Shown here piece by piece: positions 15,787 through 24,866 of a DNA stretch of 64,000 bases. A model generated the notes under the pieces. That model searched no databases. It worked only from the letters and a program-made list of their open reading frames with translations, and was not told the origin of the DNA. The stretch's first letter is position 1, and each line of letters begins with the position of its first letter. Source of the stretch: JAJTHB01 sp033763775 (lineage in GTDB: Bacteria > Pseudomonadota > Alphaproteobacteria > Rickettsiales > SXRF01); contig JANRJW010000008.1 of the NCBI GenBank assembly GCA_033763775.1, positions 1-64,000 on the forward strand, in the 5' to 3' direction. The translations under genes and the position numbers were made by a program.

Positions 15787-16535
15787 CGCATGGCCTGATG
15801 GTCGCTGATGTTTTCCACAAACGGCTGCACCCGAAAGAGCATGCTCTCAGCTACAAAGTCTATTATCTCTGCCTGCCAATGTCGCGGCTTGGCGAGGCCG
15901 CCGGAAGACTGCTTCGCATCAATCGCGGCGGGCTGATGAGCTTTCGCGCAAGCGATTACGGCTTTGGTAACAAAGGCGAGGTCTGGGCGCGCAGTGTTCT
16001 GAAACAATATCAGCTGGCGGCGGCGGATGGCGAGCTGGTGCTGGTTACCATGCCGCGCATTCTGGGCTATGGCTTCAACCCGGTGAGTTTCTGGTTTTGC
16101 CTCGGTAAAGACGGTGCGCTGCGCGCCGTTATCTCGGAAGTCAACAACACGTTCGGCGAGCGCCATGCCTATATTTCCTATCACGACGACCAGCGCCCCA
16201 TCACCAAAGACGATGTGCTGGAGAGCCGGAAAATTTTCCATGTATCCCCGTTTATGAAGGTCGAAGGGCGCTATGAATTTCGCTTCAGCTACAGCGAAGA
16301 AAAAATCGGCGTGTGGATTGATTATTTTGATAACCAGCGGAAAATGCTCATTACTTCCGTCGTTGGCAAACGCACTGGTCTAGATGATAAAAGCCTGCTA
16401 ATTTGTTTTTTCACCTACCCGCTGGTGACGCTGAAAGTGATCGCGATGATCCATCTGCATGCGCTGAGGCTTGTCATCAAGGGTATTAAATATCATATTA
16501 AACCTGAGCCACCGACCGAAGAGATCAGTCGATAA
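15777..16535 (+). CDS. DUF1365 family protein
   Basis: 252 residues from a GTG start that overlaps the end of the FAD gene. Conserved-looking segments include VFHKRLHPKEHALSYKVYYL, GFNPVSFWFCLGKDG and KIFHVSPFMKVEGRYEF, which match DUF1365. The function is not established. The family travels with COG2907 flavoproteins and CFA-like methyltransferases, so a step in acyl-chain modification is likely. No membrane segments are obvious. Confidence 0.88.
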   Translation: MALAHGLMVADVFHKRLHPKEHALSYKVYYLCLPMSRLGEAAGRLLRINRGGLMSFRASDYGFGNKGEVWARSVLKQYQLAAADGELVLVTMPRILGYGFNPVSFWFCLGKDGALRAVISEVNNTFGERHAYISYHDDQRPITKDDVLESRKIFHVSPFMKVEGRYEFRFSYSEEKIGVWIDYFDNQRKMLITSVVGKRTGLDDKSLLICFFTYPLVTLKVIAMIHLHALRLVIKGIKYHIKPEPPTEEISR

Positions 16536-16537
16536 CT

Positions 16538-17704
16538 ATGATGAACCGTTTTTACGAACGCCTGCTGTTTGACACGTTTGAGCGCGCGATTGAACGCGGC
16601 GATATCACCATCACCGCTCCCGGCGGTGCCACCAGAACGTTTAAGGGAAGTGTGCCCGGCGCCAAAGCAATCTGGCAGATTCATGATTGGCAGGTGGTCA
16701 AGGCGCTTGCCAGCCGCGGGGATATTGGCCTTGGCGAGACGTATACGCAGGGGCTATGGGACAGCCCGGATTTGGATGCACTCTTTACTGTGTTTATCGA
16801 CAATCTCAGCCGGCTGGATCGCTTTGCCAATGGCAGCGCGCTCAGCCGCGCCTGGCTTGCGCTGGTCAACAACGTGATACGCCGAAACAGCCTGCGCGGC
16901 AGCAGCCGTAATATCCGCGCGCATTACGATGTCGGTAATGAATTTTACAAGCTGTGGCTGGATCCGACGATGACCTATTCATCTGCCATCTATTCCGGCT
17001 CCGAAATGACGCTGCAGGACGCTCAGCGCGAAAAATACCAGCGCATCCTTTCCAAAATTGAGGAAGGCCGCAAACATATCCTTGAAATAGGCTGTGGCTG
17101 GGGCGGCTTTGCTGAAGAGGCCGCACGGCGCGGCCACCGCCTCACCGGCCTGACGCTTTCGCACCAGCAGTACGCCTATGCCAGCGAGCGGCTGAAACAC
17201 CAGCCGGCCGATATTCGCCTGCAGGATTACCGCGAGACCGGCGGTATGTTTGACGCCATTGCCTCGATCGAGATGTTTGAGGCGGTGGGTAGCCGCTACT
17301 GGCCATCGTATTTTGATACGCTGAAATCGCGCATGGCGAAGGATGGTGTCGCCATGGTGCAGACCATCACGGTGGGCGATGAGATTTTCGACGATTATGC
17401 CGCGCGCAGCGACTATATCCGCCATTATGTGTTTCCCGGCGGGCTGCTGCCATCGGTGGCGAGGTTCCGCGAAAGCGCCGAAAAAGCAGGCCTTGCGGTG
17501 AAAGAGGTGTTTGCCTTCGGGCAGGACTATGCGCGCACGCTGCGCGAATGGCTCGCGCGCTTTGATGCCAGCGAAACGGCTATCCGCGCACTTGGCTATG
17601 ATAGCGCCTTTATTCGCAGCTGGCGGCTTTATCTTGCGATGTGCGCGGCGTCGTTTGCCTGTGAGCGCACCAACGTGGTGCAGGTGGAGCTGGTGCATGC
17701 GTAG
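16538..17704 (+). CDS. Cyclopropane-fatty-acid-synthase-family methyltransferase
   Basis: 388 residues. Lipid-methyltransferase motifs are in order: NIRAHYDVGNEFYKLWLD, MTYSSAIY, the SAM-binding ILEIGCGWGGFAEEAA, IEMFEAVGSRYWPSYF (with the active-site Glu) and YIRHYVFPGGLLPS. The enzyme adds a methyl or methylene group from S-adenosylmethionine to a double bond of phospholipid acyl chains. Whether it forms a cyclopropane or a methyl-branched alkene cannot be told from motifs alone. The neighbours (flavoprotein, DUF1365, SDR) fit the branched or furan-fatty-acid type. Confidence 0.93.
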   Translation: MMNRFYERLLFDTFERAIERGDITITAPGGATRTFKGSVPGAKAIWQIHDWQVVKALASRGDIGLGETYTQGLWDSPDLDALFTVFIDNLSRLDRFANGSALSRAWLALVNNVIRRNSLRGSSRNIRAHYDVGNEFYKLWLDPTMTYSSAIYSGSEMTLQDAQREKYQRILSKIEEGRKHILEIGCGWGGFAEEAARRGHRLTGLTLSHQQYAYASERLKHQPADIRLQDYRETGGMFDAIASIEMFEAVGSRYWPSYFDTLKSRMAKDGVAMVQTITVGDEIFDDYAARSDYIRHYVFPGGLLPSVARFRESAEKAGLAVKEVFAFGQDYARTLREWLARFDASETAIRALGYDSAFIRSWRLYLAMCAASFACERTNVVQVELVHA

Positions 17705-18209
17705 CCGCTCGCTGGTTGTTGCTCTCCTGATCTCTCTTGCGCCGCTCACCGCGCAGGCCAAGCCTGCGGAAATCAGCCCGGCCATCAAAGCCGAGGCTGC
17801 TTATGGCAAAGGCGCGCTCACAAGGCTGATTTTCCATGCCTATGACGCCGAGCTGTGGACGGACGCAACGCCATGGTCGTATGACGCGCCGTTTGCCCTC
17901 ACCCTCACCTACCGCATGAATTTCACCAGTGAAGAGCTGGTGGAAAAAACCCTTGACGAGCTTGCGCGCATCCATGGTGATAAAAGCCGCTACCGCGATG
18001 AGCTTTATCAGGCGTTCCCGGAGGTCAAAGAGGGCGACCGCATCACCGCGCTTTTCCTGCCGGAAAAGGGAGTGCGTTTTTACTATAACGGGCAGAAAAC
18101 CTCGATGATCCCCTCGCCCGCTTTTGCCCGCAAGTTTTTTGATATCTGGCTGTCGGATCAAACCTCCGAGCCGCGCCTGCGCCGCAAGCTACTGGGGCTG
18201 AGCGCATGA
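17697..18209 (+). CDS. Secreted chalcone-isomerase-like protein
   Basis: 170 residues from MRSRSLVVALLISLAPLTAQA, a signal peptide overlapping the end of the methyltransferase gene. The mature part (LTRLIFHAYDAELWTD, FALTLTYRMNFTSEELVEKT, GVRFYYNGQKTSMIPSP) resembles the bacterial chalcone-isomerase-like fold. In other bacteria such proteins may bind fatty acids rather than flavonoids. Given the cluster, a periplasmic lipid-binding role is plausible. A longer frame begins inside the methyltransferase gene and is rejected. Confidence 0.8.
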   Translation: MRSRSLVVALLISLAPLTAQAKPAEISPAIKAEAAYGKGALTRLIFHAYDAELWTDATPWSYDAPFALTLTYRMNFTSEELVEKTLDELARIHGDKSRYRDELYQAFPEVKEGDRITALFLPEKGVRFYYNGQKTSMIPSPAFARKFFDIWLSDQTSEPRLRRKLLGLSA

Positions 18210-19474
18210 GCCAATTAGTCGCGCGCGCGCAGCTGCTGCGCTACGCGCTGCTGGGAGTGCCGCTTGGGTTTGTCGGGCTACCGCTTTATGTGCATTTGCC
18301 GAAATACTACGCGGATTTTCTGCCACTGTCGCTGGCGGCCATTGGCTTCGCGATGTTTATCACGCGGATTGTGGACTGCGTGGCCGATCCTTTCATCGGC
18401 GTGCTGTCGGATCGTCTGGCGGCGAAGCGCCGGCTACTCAGCGTCGCCGCGGCTTTGGTGATGGCGCTGGGCGTCATCGCGCTGTTCTTCCTGCCGAGCT
18501 ACGCCACCAGCGAGAGCGCCATGGGGCTACTCATGCTGCTACTTTGCATCACCTACCTTTCCTTCAGTCTTCTATCGGTGAATTTTTATGCGGGCGGGTT
18601 ATCGCTTTCCACCGACCCACGCGAAACCACGCGCATCTCCGCCTGGCGCGAAGGCGCGATTATTCTGGGCGTGCTGGTGGCTTCTGCTTTGCCGCAAATA
18701 CTCACAGAGGGACGCAGTAGCGAAGAAGCCTATCATCTCTTTGCGTGGATCGCGGCGGGGGTGATTATAGCCGCTTTGTTTACTCTTAAATCGCCATCAT
18801 CCATTAAAACACCCCCACCCTACCCACCCCCGCAAGCAGGGGAGGTAAATTTTAGAACTGTCTGGGAAAATAAAACGCTGCGCTGGATTTTTGCGATTTT
18901 CTTTATCAACGCCATTCCGCCTTCCATCACTGCGACGCTGTTTTTATTTTTTGTCTCGGATGTGCTGGGCGCGCCGGACTCAAGCGGCGCGTTTCTTGGG
19001 CTTTATTTTTTAGCGGCGGTACTCGCCATGCCGCTATGGGTGAAGCTGGCCGCGCGCATCGGCAAGCGCCGCTCGCTGATTGGCTCGATGACGCTCGCCA
19101 TCCTTTCCTTCATCTGGGCGTATGGGCTGGATAGCAGCAATAGCACCATGTTTTATGCCATCTGCCTGCTTTCCGGCGCGGCGCTCGGCGGCGATCTGGC
19201 GGTGCTTCCCTCGCTGCTTTCAGACGCGCTGAAAGGCAAAGAACATCAAGGCGGGCTGGAGTTCGGCATCTGGAACTTCATCAGCAAATTCACCCTCGCC
19301 ATGGCCGCCGGCATTGCGCTGCCGCTGCTTGCGGCGCTGGGCTATGAATCAGGCGCACGAAGCGAGGCAAGCCTTGGCGCACTCTCATTTGGCTACGCGC
19401 TGCTGCCCTGCCTCTTTAAACTCGGCGCGCTCGCACTACTTATACTAAGCCCCTTAGAGAGGAAAAACCCATGA
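18206..19474 (+). CDS. MFS transporter of the GPH (sugar/cation symporter) type
   Basis: 422 residues with about 12 hydrophobic segments. GPH-type motifs are visible: FITRIVDCVADPFIGVLSDR in the first loop and a matching pattern in the second half. The start overlaps the preceding stop (ATGA). Residues about 202-213 (IKTPPPYPPPQAGEV) are encoded by a fragment of the GC-rich palindromic repeat and sit in the central cytoplasmic loop. Relatives in lipid-modification clusters have no known substrate. Confidence 0.87.
   Translation: MSQLVARAQLLRYALLGVPLGFVGLPLYVHLPKYYADFLPLSLAAIGFAMFITRIVDCVADPFIGVLSDRLAAKRRLLSVAAALVMALGVIALFFLPSYATSESAMGLLMLLLCITYLSFSLLSVNFYAGGLSLSTDPRETTRISAWREGAIILGVLVASALPQILTEGRSSEEAYHLFAWIAAGVIIAALFTLKSPSSIKTPPPYPPPQAGEVNFRTVWENKTLRWIFAIFFINAIPPSITATLFLFFVSDVLGAPDSSGAFLGLYFLAAVLAMPLWVKLAARIGKRRSLIGSMTLAILSFIWAYGLDSSNSTMFYAICLLSGAALGGDLAVLPSLLSDALKGKEHQGGLEFGIWNFISKFTLAMAAGIALPLLAALGYESGARSEASLGALSFGYALLPCLFKLGALALLILSPLERKNP
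18811..18846 (+). repeat. Fragment of the CCCCCGC-GCGGGGG repeat inside the GPH transporter
   Basis: This sequence (ACCCACCCCCGCAAGCAGGG and neighbours) matches one arm of the repeats at 28045-28158 and 35061-35166. It is translated as a Pro-rich segment in the central loop. Confidence 0.7.
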
Positions 19475-20001
19475 AAAAACTCTGCGCCCTTGCTGCCACC
19501 GCTGCCTTCATGCTTGGCGGCTGCAGCGCCACCACCACCGAAGATTATGCCAGCAAAACCCCCAAGCTCGATATCCGCCAATATCTCAATGGGCCGCTCG
19601 AAGCGCACGGTATTTTGTTTGATATCTCCGGCAAAGCTGACCTTGAATTTGTAGTCACGATGAAGGGCGCATGGAACGGCAATACCGGCACGCTGGATGA
19701 AGATTTTGTATTCAGCGACGGGCGCAAGGATAAGCGTGTCTGGACGGTGACATTCAAAGATGATCACAACTTCACCGCCACCGCGCATGATGTGATTGGC
19801 GAAGCTGTGGGCACGCAGCACGGCAATGCAGTGAATATGAAATACACGCTGCGAGTAAAGCGTTCAAATGGCGATATGATCGACCTTGCCATGGATGACT
19901 GGATGTATTTGCTGGATGACAAAACCCTGATCAACCGCACCAAGATGAAAAAATTTGGCTTCACGGTCGGTGAGCTGGTGATTACGTTCAGGAAACTCTA
20001 A
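19471..20001 (+). CDS. DUF3833-family lipoprotein
   Basis: 176 residues with a lipoprotein signal peptide (lipobox LGGC at 16-19). The mature protein (PKLDIRQYLNGPLEAHGILFD, MKYTLRVKRSNGDMIDLAMD, MKKFGFTVGELVITFRKL) fits DUF3833, a family that co-occurs with CFA-type lipid clusters. The function is unknown. It overlaps the transporter stop by 4 nt, so it belongs to the same operon. Confidence 0.85.
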   Translation: MKKLCALAATAAFMLGGCSATTTEDYASKTPKLDIRQYLNGPLEAHGILFDISGKADLEFVVTMKGAWNGNTGTLDEDFVFSDGRKDKRVWTVTFKDDHNFTATAHDVIGEAVGTQHGNAVNMKYTLRVKRSNGDMIDLAMDDWMYLLDDKTLINRTKMKKFGFTVGELVITFRKL

Positions 20002-20003
20002 TA

Positions 20004-20069
20004 TCATCCCGAGCGAAGTCGAGGGATCTTGAAGATCCCTCCACGTGCTTCGCTTGGTCGGGATGACAT
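20004..20069. repeat. Palindromic repeat, GTCATCCCGAGCGAAG family (copy 1)
   Basis: A hairpin of about 66 bp with arms TCATCCCGAGCGAAG and CTTCG..GGGATGACA around GGGATCTT-AAGATCCC. It sits between the DUF3833 and SDR genes. Related copies are at 33966, 44809 and 52145. Confidence 0.85.
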
Positions 20070-20085
20070 CAATTAGTGAGGAACG

Positions 20086-20838
20086 ATGACTTTCTCAGGC
20101 AAGCATATCTGGCTGATCGGCGCGAGCGAGGGTATCGGCGAGGCGCTGGCGGCAAAGCTGGCGCTAGCGGGCGCGCATGTGTGTCTGTCAGCGCGGCAAG
20201 CTGATAAGCTGGAGGCGCTTAAAGGTTCCCTGCAAGGAACGAATCACCTCACTGCTGCGCTTGATGTCACCTCGATGGATAGCCTTAAGGCCGCATGGGA
20301 AAAGATTCATCAAAACTGGCCGCGCGTTGATACCGTGATTTATAATGCTGGAACTTACGTACCGATGGATGCGACGCAGTTTGATCTTGCGAAAGTGGAG
20401 CGCACGGTGGATGTGAATTTTTTAGGCGCACACCGTATGCTCTCGCTGGTGCTGCCTTATTTTATCCAGCAGCAAAAAGGCCATATCGCCCTGGTTGCGA
20501 GTGTGGCGGGTTATCGCGGCCTGCCCGCCGCGATGGGTTACGGCGCGAGCAAAGCCGCGCTGATTCACCTCGCTGAAAACCTGAAAGCAGATTTGAAGGA
20601 CATGGTGAAGGTACAGGTGATTAACCCGGGCTTTGTCGCCACACGCCTTACGGCGAAAAACAATTTCCATATGCCGATGATGATCACGGCGCAGAAGGCA
20701 GCGGATTATATCTTTGCTGGGCTGCAGAGCAGCCGCTTCGAGATTCACTTCCCGCCTGCTTTTTCACTGCTGCTGAAAGCGCTCGCCCGCCTGCCCTACG
20801 GGGTTTATTTCTGGCTGCTGAAGCACATGAAATTTTAG
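20086..20838 (+). CDS. Short-chain dehydrogenase/reductase
   Basis: 250 residues. Rossmann motif GASEGIGEALAAKL, NAG-type motif (YNAGTYV), catalytic Ser in VASVAGYRG and YGASK (Tyr/Lys of YxxxK). It is a classical SDR using NAD(P)H. It is the last gene of the lipid cluster, preceded by GAGGAA and separated from DUF3833 only by a palindromic repeat. The substrate is unknown; an acyl or lipid carbonyl is a reasonable guess. Confidence 0.92.
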   Translation: MTFSGKHIWLIGASEGIGEALAAKLALAGAHVCLSARQADKLEALKGSLQGTNHLTAALDVTSMDSLKAAWEKIHQNWPRVDTVIYNAGTYVPMDATQFDLAKVERTVDVNFLGAHRMLSLVLPYFIQQQKGHIALVASVAGYRGLPAAMGYGASKAALIHLAENLKADLKDMVKVQVINPGFVATRLTAKNNFHMPMMITAQKAADYIFAGLQSSRFEIHFPPAFSLLLKALARLPYGVYFWLLKHMKF

Positions 20839-22223
20839 GCAGCCGCCGCCTTATTGCTCAAAGGCTCGAAATGTGCGGTGAAATGGCGCAGGAATGGCGC
20901 CTGCCAGGTGATGCGGTGCGGCATAATTCGGCTAGCGTTTTTCTTCACTTCCGCGAGCACCTCGATCACATAATCAAAATGGCTCTGGGTGTAGACGCGG
21001 CGCGGAAAGGCGAGGCGTACCAGCTCGCGCGGGCCGCTGATTTCGCTGCCGTCCTTGTGCTTGCCAAACATCACGCTGCCAAGCTCCACCGCGCGGATGC
21101 CGCCTTCGAGATAGAGCGCGTTGATGACGCCAATACCGGGATAATCGGTTGGCTTTAAGTGCGGGCAAAAACGCTGCGCATCGATAAACACCGCGTGGCC
21201 GCCCGGCGGACGCACGATGGGAATATCAAGCGCGATCAGCCGCTCAGCCATGTATTGCACGGTGGCGTGGCGGTAGCGCTGGTAATCTTCTTCAAGCGCT
21301 TCCATCAGCCCCACAGCAATCACCTCGAGGTCACGTCCGGCAAGGCCGCCGTAAGTTGGAAAGCCTTCGGTGAGAATCAGCATGTTGCGAAAATCTTCCG
21401 CCCATTTGTCGTCATTGCAGGTGAAAAACCCTCCGATATTGGCAAGCCCGTCTTTTTTCGCGCTCATCGAGGAGGCATCGGCGTAGGAGAACATTTCCTG
21501 CGCAATCGCAAGCAAGCTTTTATTCTGATAGCCCGGCTCGTGCTGCTGGATGAAATAGGCATTTTCGGCAAAGCGGCATGAGTCCAGCACCAGTGGGATG
21601 TTATGCTTTTTCAGCACGGCCTTCACGGCGCGAATATTTTCCATCGACACCGGCTGACCGCCGCCGGTGTTATTCGTGACCGTAATCATGCCGAAAGGAA
21701 TCTTTTCACGGCCATGCCTCTCAATCACCGCTTCAAGCTTCTCAATATCCATATTGCCTTTGAACGGCTTGTCAGCGGCAAGATCCATGCCGGCATCGGT
21801 GAGCAGATCCAGCGCTTCGGCGCCCGCCACTTCGAGATTGGCGCGGGTGGTGTCAAAATGGCTGTTATTGGGAATCACATGGCCGGGCTTAATGCGCGTC
21901 TGGGCGAGGATGCGCTCGCCTGCCCTACCTTGATGGGTGGGAAAAATATGCTTCATGCCGGTGATGTTTCGCACCGTCTGCTCGAAACGCTGCCATGATA
22001 GGCTTCCCGCGTAGCTTTCATCACCGAGCATCAGCGCCGCCCACTGCTTGGCCGACATCGCGCCGGTGCCGCTATCGGTGAGCAGGTCGATGGTGATATC
22101 CTGCGCCTGAAGCAGAAACACGTTATGGTGCGCTGCAGCAAGGGCAGATTCGCGCTGGCTGCGGTCCGTAATTGGCACCGCCTCCGTCATTTTGATGCGA
22201 AATGGCTCGATAATCGTTTTCAT
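20835..22223 (-). CDS. tnaA: Tryptophanase (tyrosine phenol-lyase/tryptophanase family)
   Basis: 462 residues, PLP-dependent beta-eliminating lyase. The PLP Lys lies in SMSAKKDGLANIGGF and the carboxylate-binding Arg in RLAFPRRVYTQSHFD. Two positions that separate the enzymes point to tryptophanase: Asp in HFDTTRA (E. coli TnaA Asp137; Thr in tyrosine phenol-lyase) and Leu in AVELG (Ile396 in TnaA; Arg381 in the phenol-lyase). The product cleaves tryptophan to indole, pyruvate and ammonia. I see no TnaC-like leader peptide upstream. It is convergent with the SDR gene. Confidence 0.88.
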   Translation of the reverse strand: MKTIIEPFRIKMTEAVPITDRSQRESALAAAHHNVFLLQAQDITIDLLTDSGTGAMSAKQWAALMLGDESYAGSLSWQRFEQTVRNITGMKHIFPTHQGRAGERILAQTRIKPGHVIPNNSHFDTTRANLEVAGAEALDLLTDAGMDLAADKPFKGNMDIEKLEAVIERHGREKIPFGMITVTNNTGGGQPVSMENIRAVKAVLKKHNIPLVLDSCRFAENAYFIQQHEPGYQNKSLLAIAQEMFSYADASSMSAKKDGLANIGGFFTCNDDKWAEDFRNMLILTEGFPTYGGLAGRDLEVIAVGLMEALEEDYQRYRHATVQYMAERLIALDIPIVRPPGGHAVFIDAQRFCPHLKPTDYPGIGVINALYLEGGIRAVELGSVMFGKHKDGSEISGPRELVRLAFPRRVYTQSHFDYVIEVLAEVKKNASRIMPHRITWQAPFLRHFTAHFEPLSNKAAAA

Positions 22224-22305
22224 AAAAGTCTCTGTTTTAAGCTTTTGTTCATCTATAGCTATTAGCGTGTTTGCTTGGTTTTGATAAGTAAAAAAGGATG
22301 AAGCT

Positions 22306-23577
22306 ATGAGTAAAATTCCCGCTCCCGCGATGGTGTATATTGCCGGTGAGGAAATGACGCGTGAAGTGATGAAGCGTGTGCTGGATGCGTGGGTTTCTCC
22401 TTACCTTGAAACAGCGAAATGGCAATGGTTTGATCTCTCCTGCAAAAGCCGGGATACGACCGGCGATAAGGTGCTGAAAGATGCCATTAACGCTGGCGCC
22501 GAGGTGGGCGCAATTTTCAAAGAACCGACGATTACGCCGACTGACGAGCAGATGCGCGAGATGGGGCTTTCCAAACCGCTCGGCAGCCCCAACGGTAAAA
22601 TGCGCGCGGCGTGGAATGGCTATTCGATCGACCGTGATACCATCGTGGTGCCCGGGCTTGAAAATTTGATGGGTTATAAAAGGCCGGTGCTGTTCTGCCG
22701 CCATGCCGTGGGCGGGGAATATGGCGCAGGTCATGCCGTGGTTGGCCCCGGCACTCTCAAACTGCTCTATATTGCGAAAGACGGCACCGAACAGGTGATC
22801 GACACGCGCGAACTGATTGACCAGAAAAATGCCGCCGTGGTCTATCACAACCCGCTGGATAATGTGCCGCTGCTGGCGCACCATTTCTTCAGCCGAGCCT
22901 TAGCGGCGAAGGTGACGCCCTATATCGTTACCAAAAAAACGGTGTTCAAATGGCAGGAGCCGTTCTGGAAGCCGATGAAGGAAATTTTCGAACGCGATTA
23001 CAAAGCGAAATTTGCGGAGGCCGGCCTGCTCGACAAAACCGGCGGCGAGCTGCGCCATCTGCTCTCGGATGATGCGGTGATGAAAATGGCGCAGTGGCGC
23101 GATGGCGGCTTTGCCATGACCGCGCACAACTATGACGGCGACGTGCTGACCGATTTAGAGGCGCAGATTTATAAATCACCGGGGTTCATTTCGTCGGTGC
23201 TGACCGGCGTGAAAGCCAGCGGCCAGAAAATCATGGAATTTGAGGCCTCACACGGCACCATCGCCGACCAGTATCACAAATTTTTAAAAGGCGAGGAAAC
23301 CTCGGTCAACCCACTCGGCATGGTCTATGCGCTGCGCGGCGCGATTGACCATTCGGCGACACTCGCGCTGGAAAACAAGCAGATCGACAGCAGCTCAGCC
23401 GAACGCATCAAAACCTTCACCAGCCTGATGTATAGCGCCATGTGCGAAGCGATGGCCGAAGGCAAAGGCACGCGTGATTTATCCGGCGCAAGCGGGCTTA
23501 CCACCGAAGGCTTCATCACCGAAGTGGCTGGCAGGCTGAAAAGCAAAGTCGCCAAAGATTTAAAGATTGCTGCGTAG
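22306..23577 (+). CDS. icd: NADP-dependent isocitrate dehydrogenase (dimeric type)
   Basis: 423 residues, the eukaryote-like subfamily common in alphaproteobacteria. Motifs: TPTDEQMREMGLSKPLGSPNG (substrate Ser), RDTIVVPGL, the metal-binding AHNYDGDVLTDLEAQ, and EASHGTIADQYHKF for NADP binding. It converts isocitrate to 2-oxoglutarate in the TCA cycle. The start follows AAGGATG. A strong terminator lies about 80 nt past the stop. Confidence 0.96.
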   Translation: MSKIPAPAMVYIAGEEMTREVMKRVLDAWVSPYLETAKWQWFDLSCKSRDTTGDKVLKDAINAGAEVGAIFKEPTITPTDEQMREMGLSKPLGSPNGKMRAAWNGYSIDRDTIVVPGLENLMGYKRPVLFCRHAVGGEYGAGHAVVGPGTLKLLYIAKDGTEQVIDTRELIDQKNAAVVYHNPLDNVPLLAHHFFSRALAAKVTPYIVTKKTVFKWQEPFWKPMKEIFERDYKAKFAEAGLLDKTGGELRHLLSDDAVMKMAQWRDGGFAMTAHNYDGDVLTDLEAQIYKSPGFISSVLTGVKASGQKIMEFEASHGTIADQYHKFLKGEETSVNPLGMVYALRGAIDHSATLALENKQIDSSSAERIKTFTSLMYSAMCEAMAEGKGTRDLSGASGLTTEGFITEVAGRLKSKVAKDLKIAA

Positions 23578-23584
23578 CATTCAA

Positions 23585-23687
23585 TCTCCTTCTCCCCTCC
23601 GGGGAGAAGGCCGGGATGAGGGGGCAAAGCCTTACCGCTAATCACTACCCCCTCACCCTCCCCTCTCCCCAGAGGGGAGAGGGTTTT
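23585..23687. repeat. GC-rich repeat (CCCTCACCCTC / GGGGAGAGGG family) after icd
   Basis: Two hairpins: CTTCTCCCCTCCGGGGAGAAG and CCCTCTCCCC-AGA-GGGGAGAGGG, joined by CCCCCTCACCC. Related copies occur at 45288, 46563 and 47964. Confidence 0.8.
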
Positions 23688-23691
23688 TTTT
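23661..23691 (+). terminator. Rho-independent terminator of icd
   Basis: A perfect 10-bp GC-rich stem with a 3-nt loop, followed by eight T. It is formed by the second hairpin of the repeat, so the repeat doubles as a terminator. Confidence 0.9.
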
Positions 23692-23700
23692 GGTTCCAGC

Positions 23701-23728
23701 TTGTCCAAACCCGCCAGTCTGATAGAGT
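23701..23728 (+). promoter_or_regulatory. Promoter of the second RND efflux operon
   Basis: TTGTCC and TAGAGT are separated by 16 bp, and the -10 ends 7 nt before the ATG. No ribosome site is visible, so a leaderless mRNA is likely. Confidence 0.6.
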
Positions 23729-23735
23729 GCTGGCC

Positions 23736-24866
23736 ATGGTTTCTAAGCGTTTGATTCTTGGTCTGGTGGTGGTCGCTGGCAGCGCCTACGGCGCTTACAG
23801 CTATTTCCTTTCCGGCGGCGAGAGCAGCAAACAGCCGCCGCGCAGCGCGAGTGTCACGGTTGCGGCCGCCAGCCGGCAGGATGTTCCCCTTCAGCTATCG
23901 CTGGTGGGCACGGCGGAAGCCTTTGAAACGGTCGCGGTCAAATCGCGGCTGGATTCCCAAATTACCGAGGTGGCGTTCAAGGATGGCGATTTGGTGAAGG
24001 AAGGCCAGTTGCTATTTACGCTGGATGACCGCGCGCTGGCCGCGCAGGCGCGCGAGCTGGAAGCAGAGCTTATGCAGGGCAAGGCGCAGCTGACCAACGC
24101 CCGCCTGCAATATGAACGGGCGCAGGAGCTTTTTAAAACCAACACCGTGGCACAGGCGCGGGTGGATGATACAAAGGCGGCGTTTGAAGCGCAGCAGGCG
24201 CAGGTAGCGGCAACTGCGGCCAGCCTCGAAAACGTTCGGGTCATGCTGGGCTATAGCCGCATCACCGCTCCCATCTCCGGACGCGCCGGCAGCATCCATG
24301 CCACACGCGGCAACAATGTGAAGGCCAACGATGTGGCGGCGCTGGTGGTCATTAATCAGGTGCAGCCGCTGCGTGTGCAGGTGGCGATCCCGCAGCGCCA
24401 CGTGGGCGAGGTGCGCCGCGCCATGGCCGCAGGTCAGGTTGCCGCCACCGCCACCCATGACGGCGCCGATACCCTGTCACACGGGGTACTCGATTATCTT
24501 GATAATGCCGTGGATGTCACGAGTGGCACGCTTGCTGCGCATGTACGCTTTGCCAATGAAGACGAAGCGCTGTGGCCGGGCATGTTCCTGCGCCTCACCC
24601 TCACGCTTGGCACCGAGCAGGCAGCACTCACCATTCCTGCCGCAGCGATTCAGGGCGATGAAGGGGCGCGGTTTGTGTTTGTGGTGGATGAGGCTGGCAA
24701 AGCGAAGCGCACCAGTGTCACCGTTTCCAGAATCATGGCGGATGTCGCGGTGATTGAAAGCGGGCTGGAAGAAGGTGCCCGCGTCATCACCGATGGGCTG
24801 CTGCGGGTGAGTGATGGCAGTCAGGTGGAAATTAAGAATTCGTCATCCCGTGGAGCGGAGCAGTAG
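23736..24866 (+). CDS. RND periplasmic adaptor (membrane-fusion protein)
   Basis: 376 residues from MVSKRLILGLVVVAGSAYGA, an N-terminal membrane anchor. Lipoyl halves (SQITEVAFKDGDLVKEGQLL and SRITAPISGRAGSIHATRGN) flank a long coiled-coil hairpin. A longer frame starts upstream inside the repeat, but the promoter and hydrophobic start support this one. It pairs with the RND pump after the next repeat. No outer-membrane gene follows, so it may share a channel such as the one at 7997. Confidence 0.92.
   Translation: MVSKRLILGLVVVAGSAYGAYSYFLSGGESSKQPPRSASVTVAAASRQDVPLQLSLVGTAEAFETVAVKSRLDSQITEVAFKDGDLVKEGQLLFTLDDRALAAQARELEAELMQGKAQLTNARLQYERAQELFKTNTVAQARVDDTKAAFEAQQAQVAATAASLENVRVMLGYSRITAPISGRAGSIHATRGNNVKANDVAALVVINQVQPLRVQVAIPQRHVGEVRRAMAAGQVAATATHDGADTLSHGVLDYLDNAVDVTSGTLAAHVRFANEDEALWPGMFLRLTLTLGTEQAALTIPAAAIQGDEGARFVFVVDEAGKAKRTSVTVSRIMADVAVIESGLEEGARVITDGLLRVSDGSQVEIKNSSSRGAEQ

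Noticed and set aside
20835..22223. Assignment of the PLP lyase as tyrosine phenol-lyase
   Set aside because: The two specificity positions (Asp in FDTTRA and Leu in AVELG) match tryptophanase rather than the Thr/Arg pair of the phenol-lyase.
23585..23687. A possible CRISPR array in the repeat-rich stretches
   Set aside because: The repeats are palindromic and irregularly spaced, with no constant repeat-spacer pattern and no cas genes.
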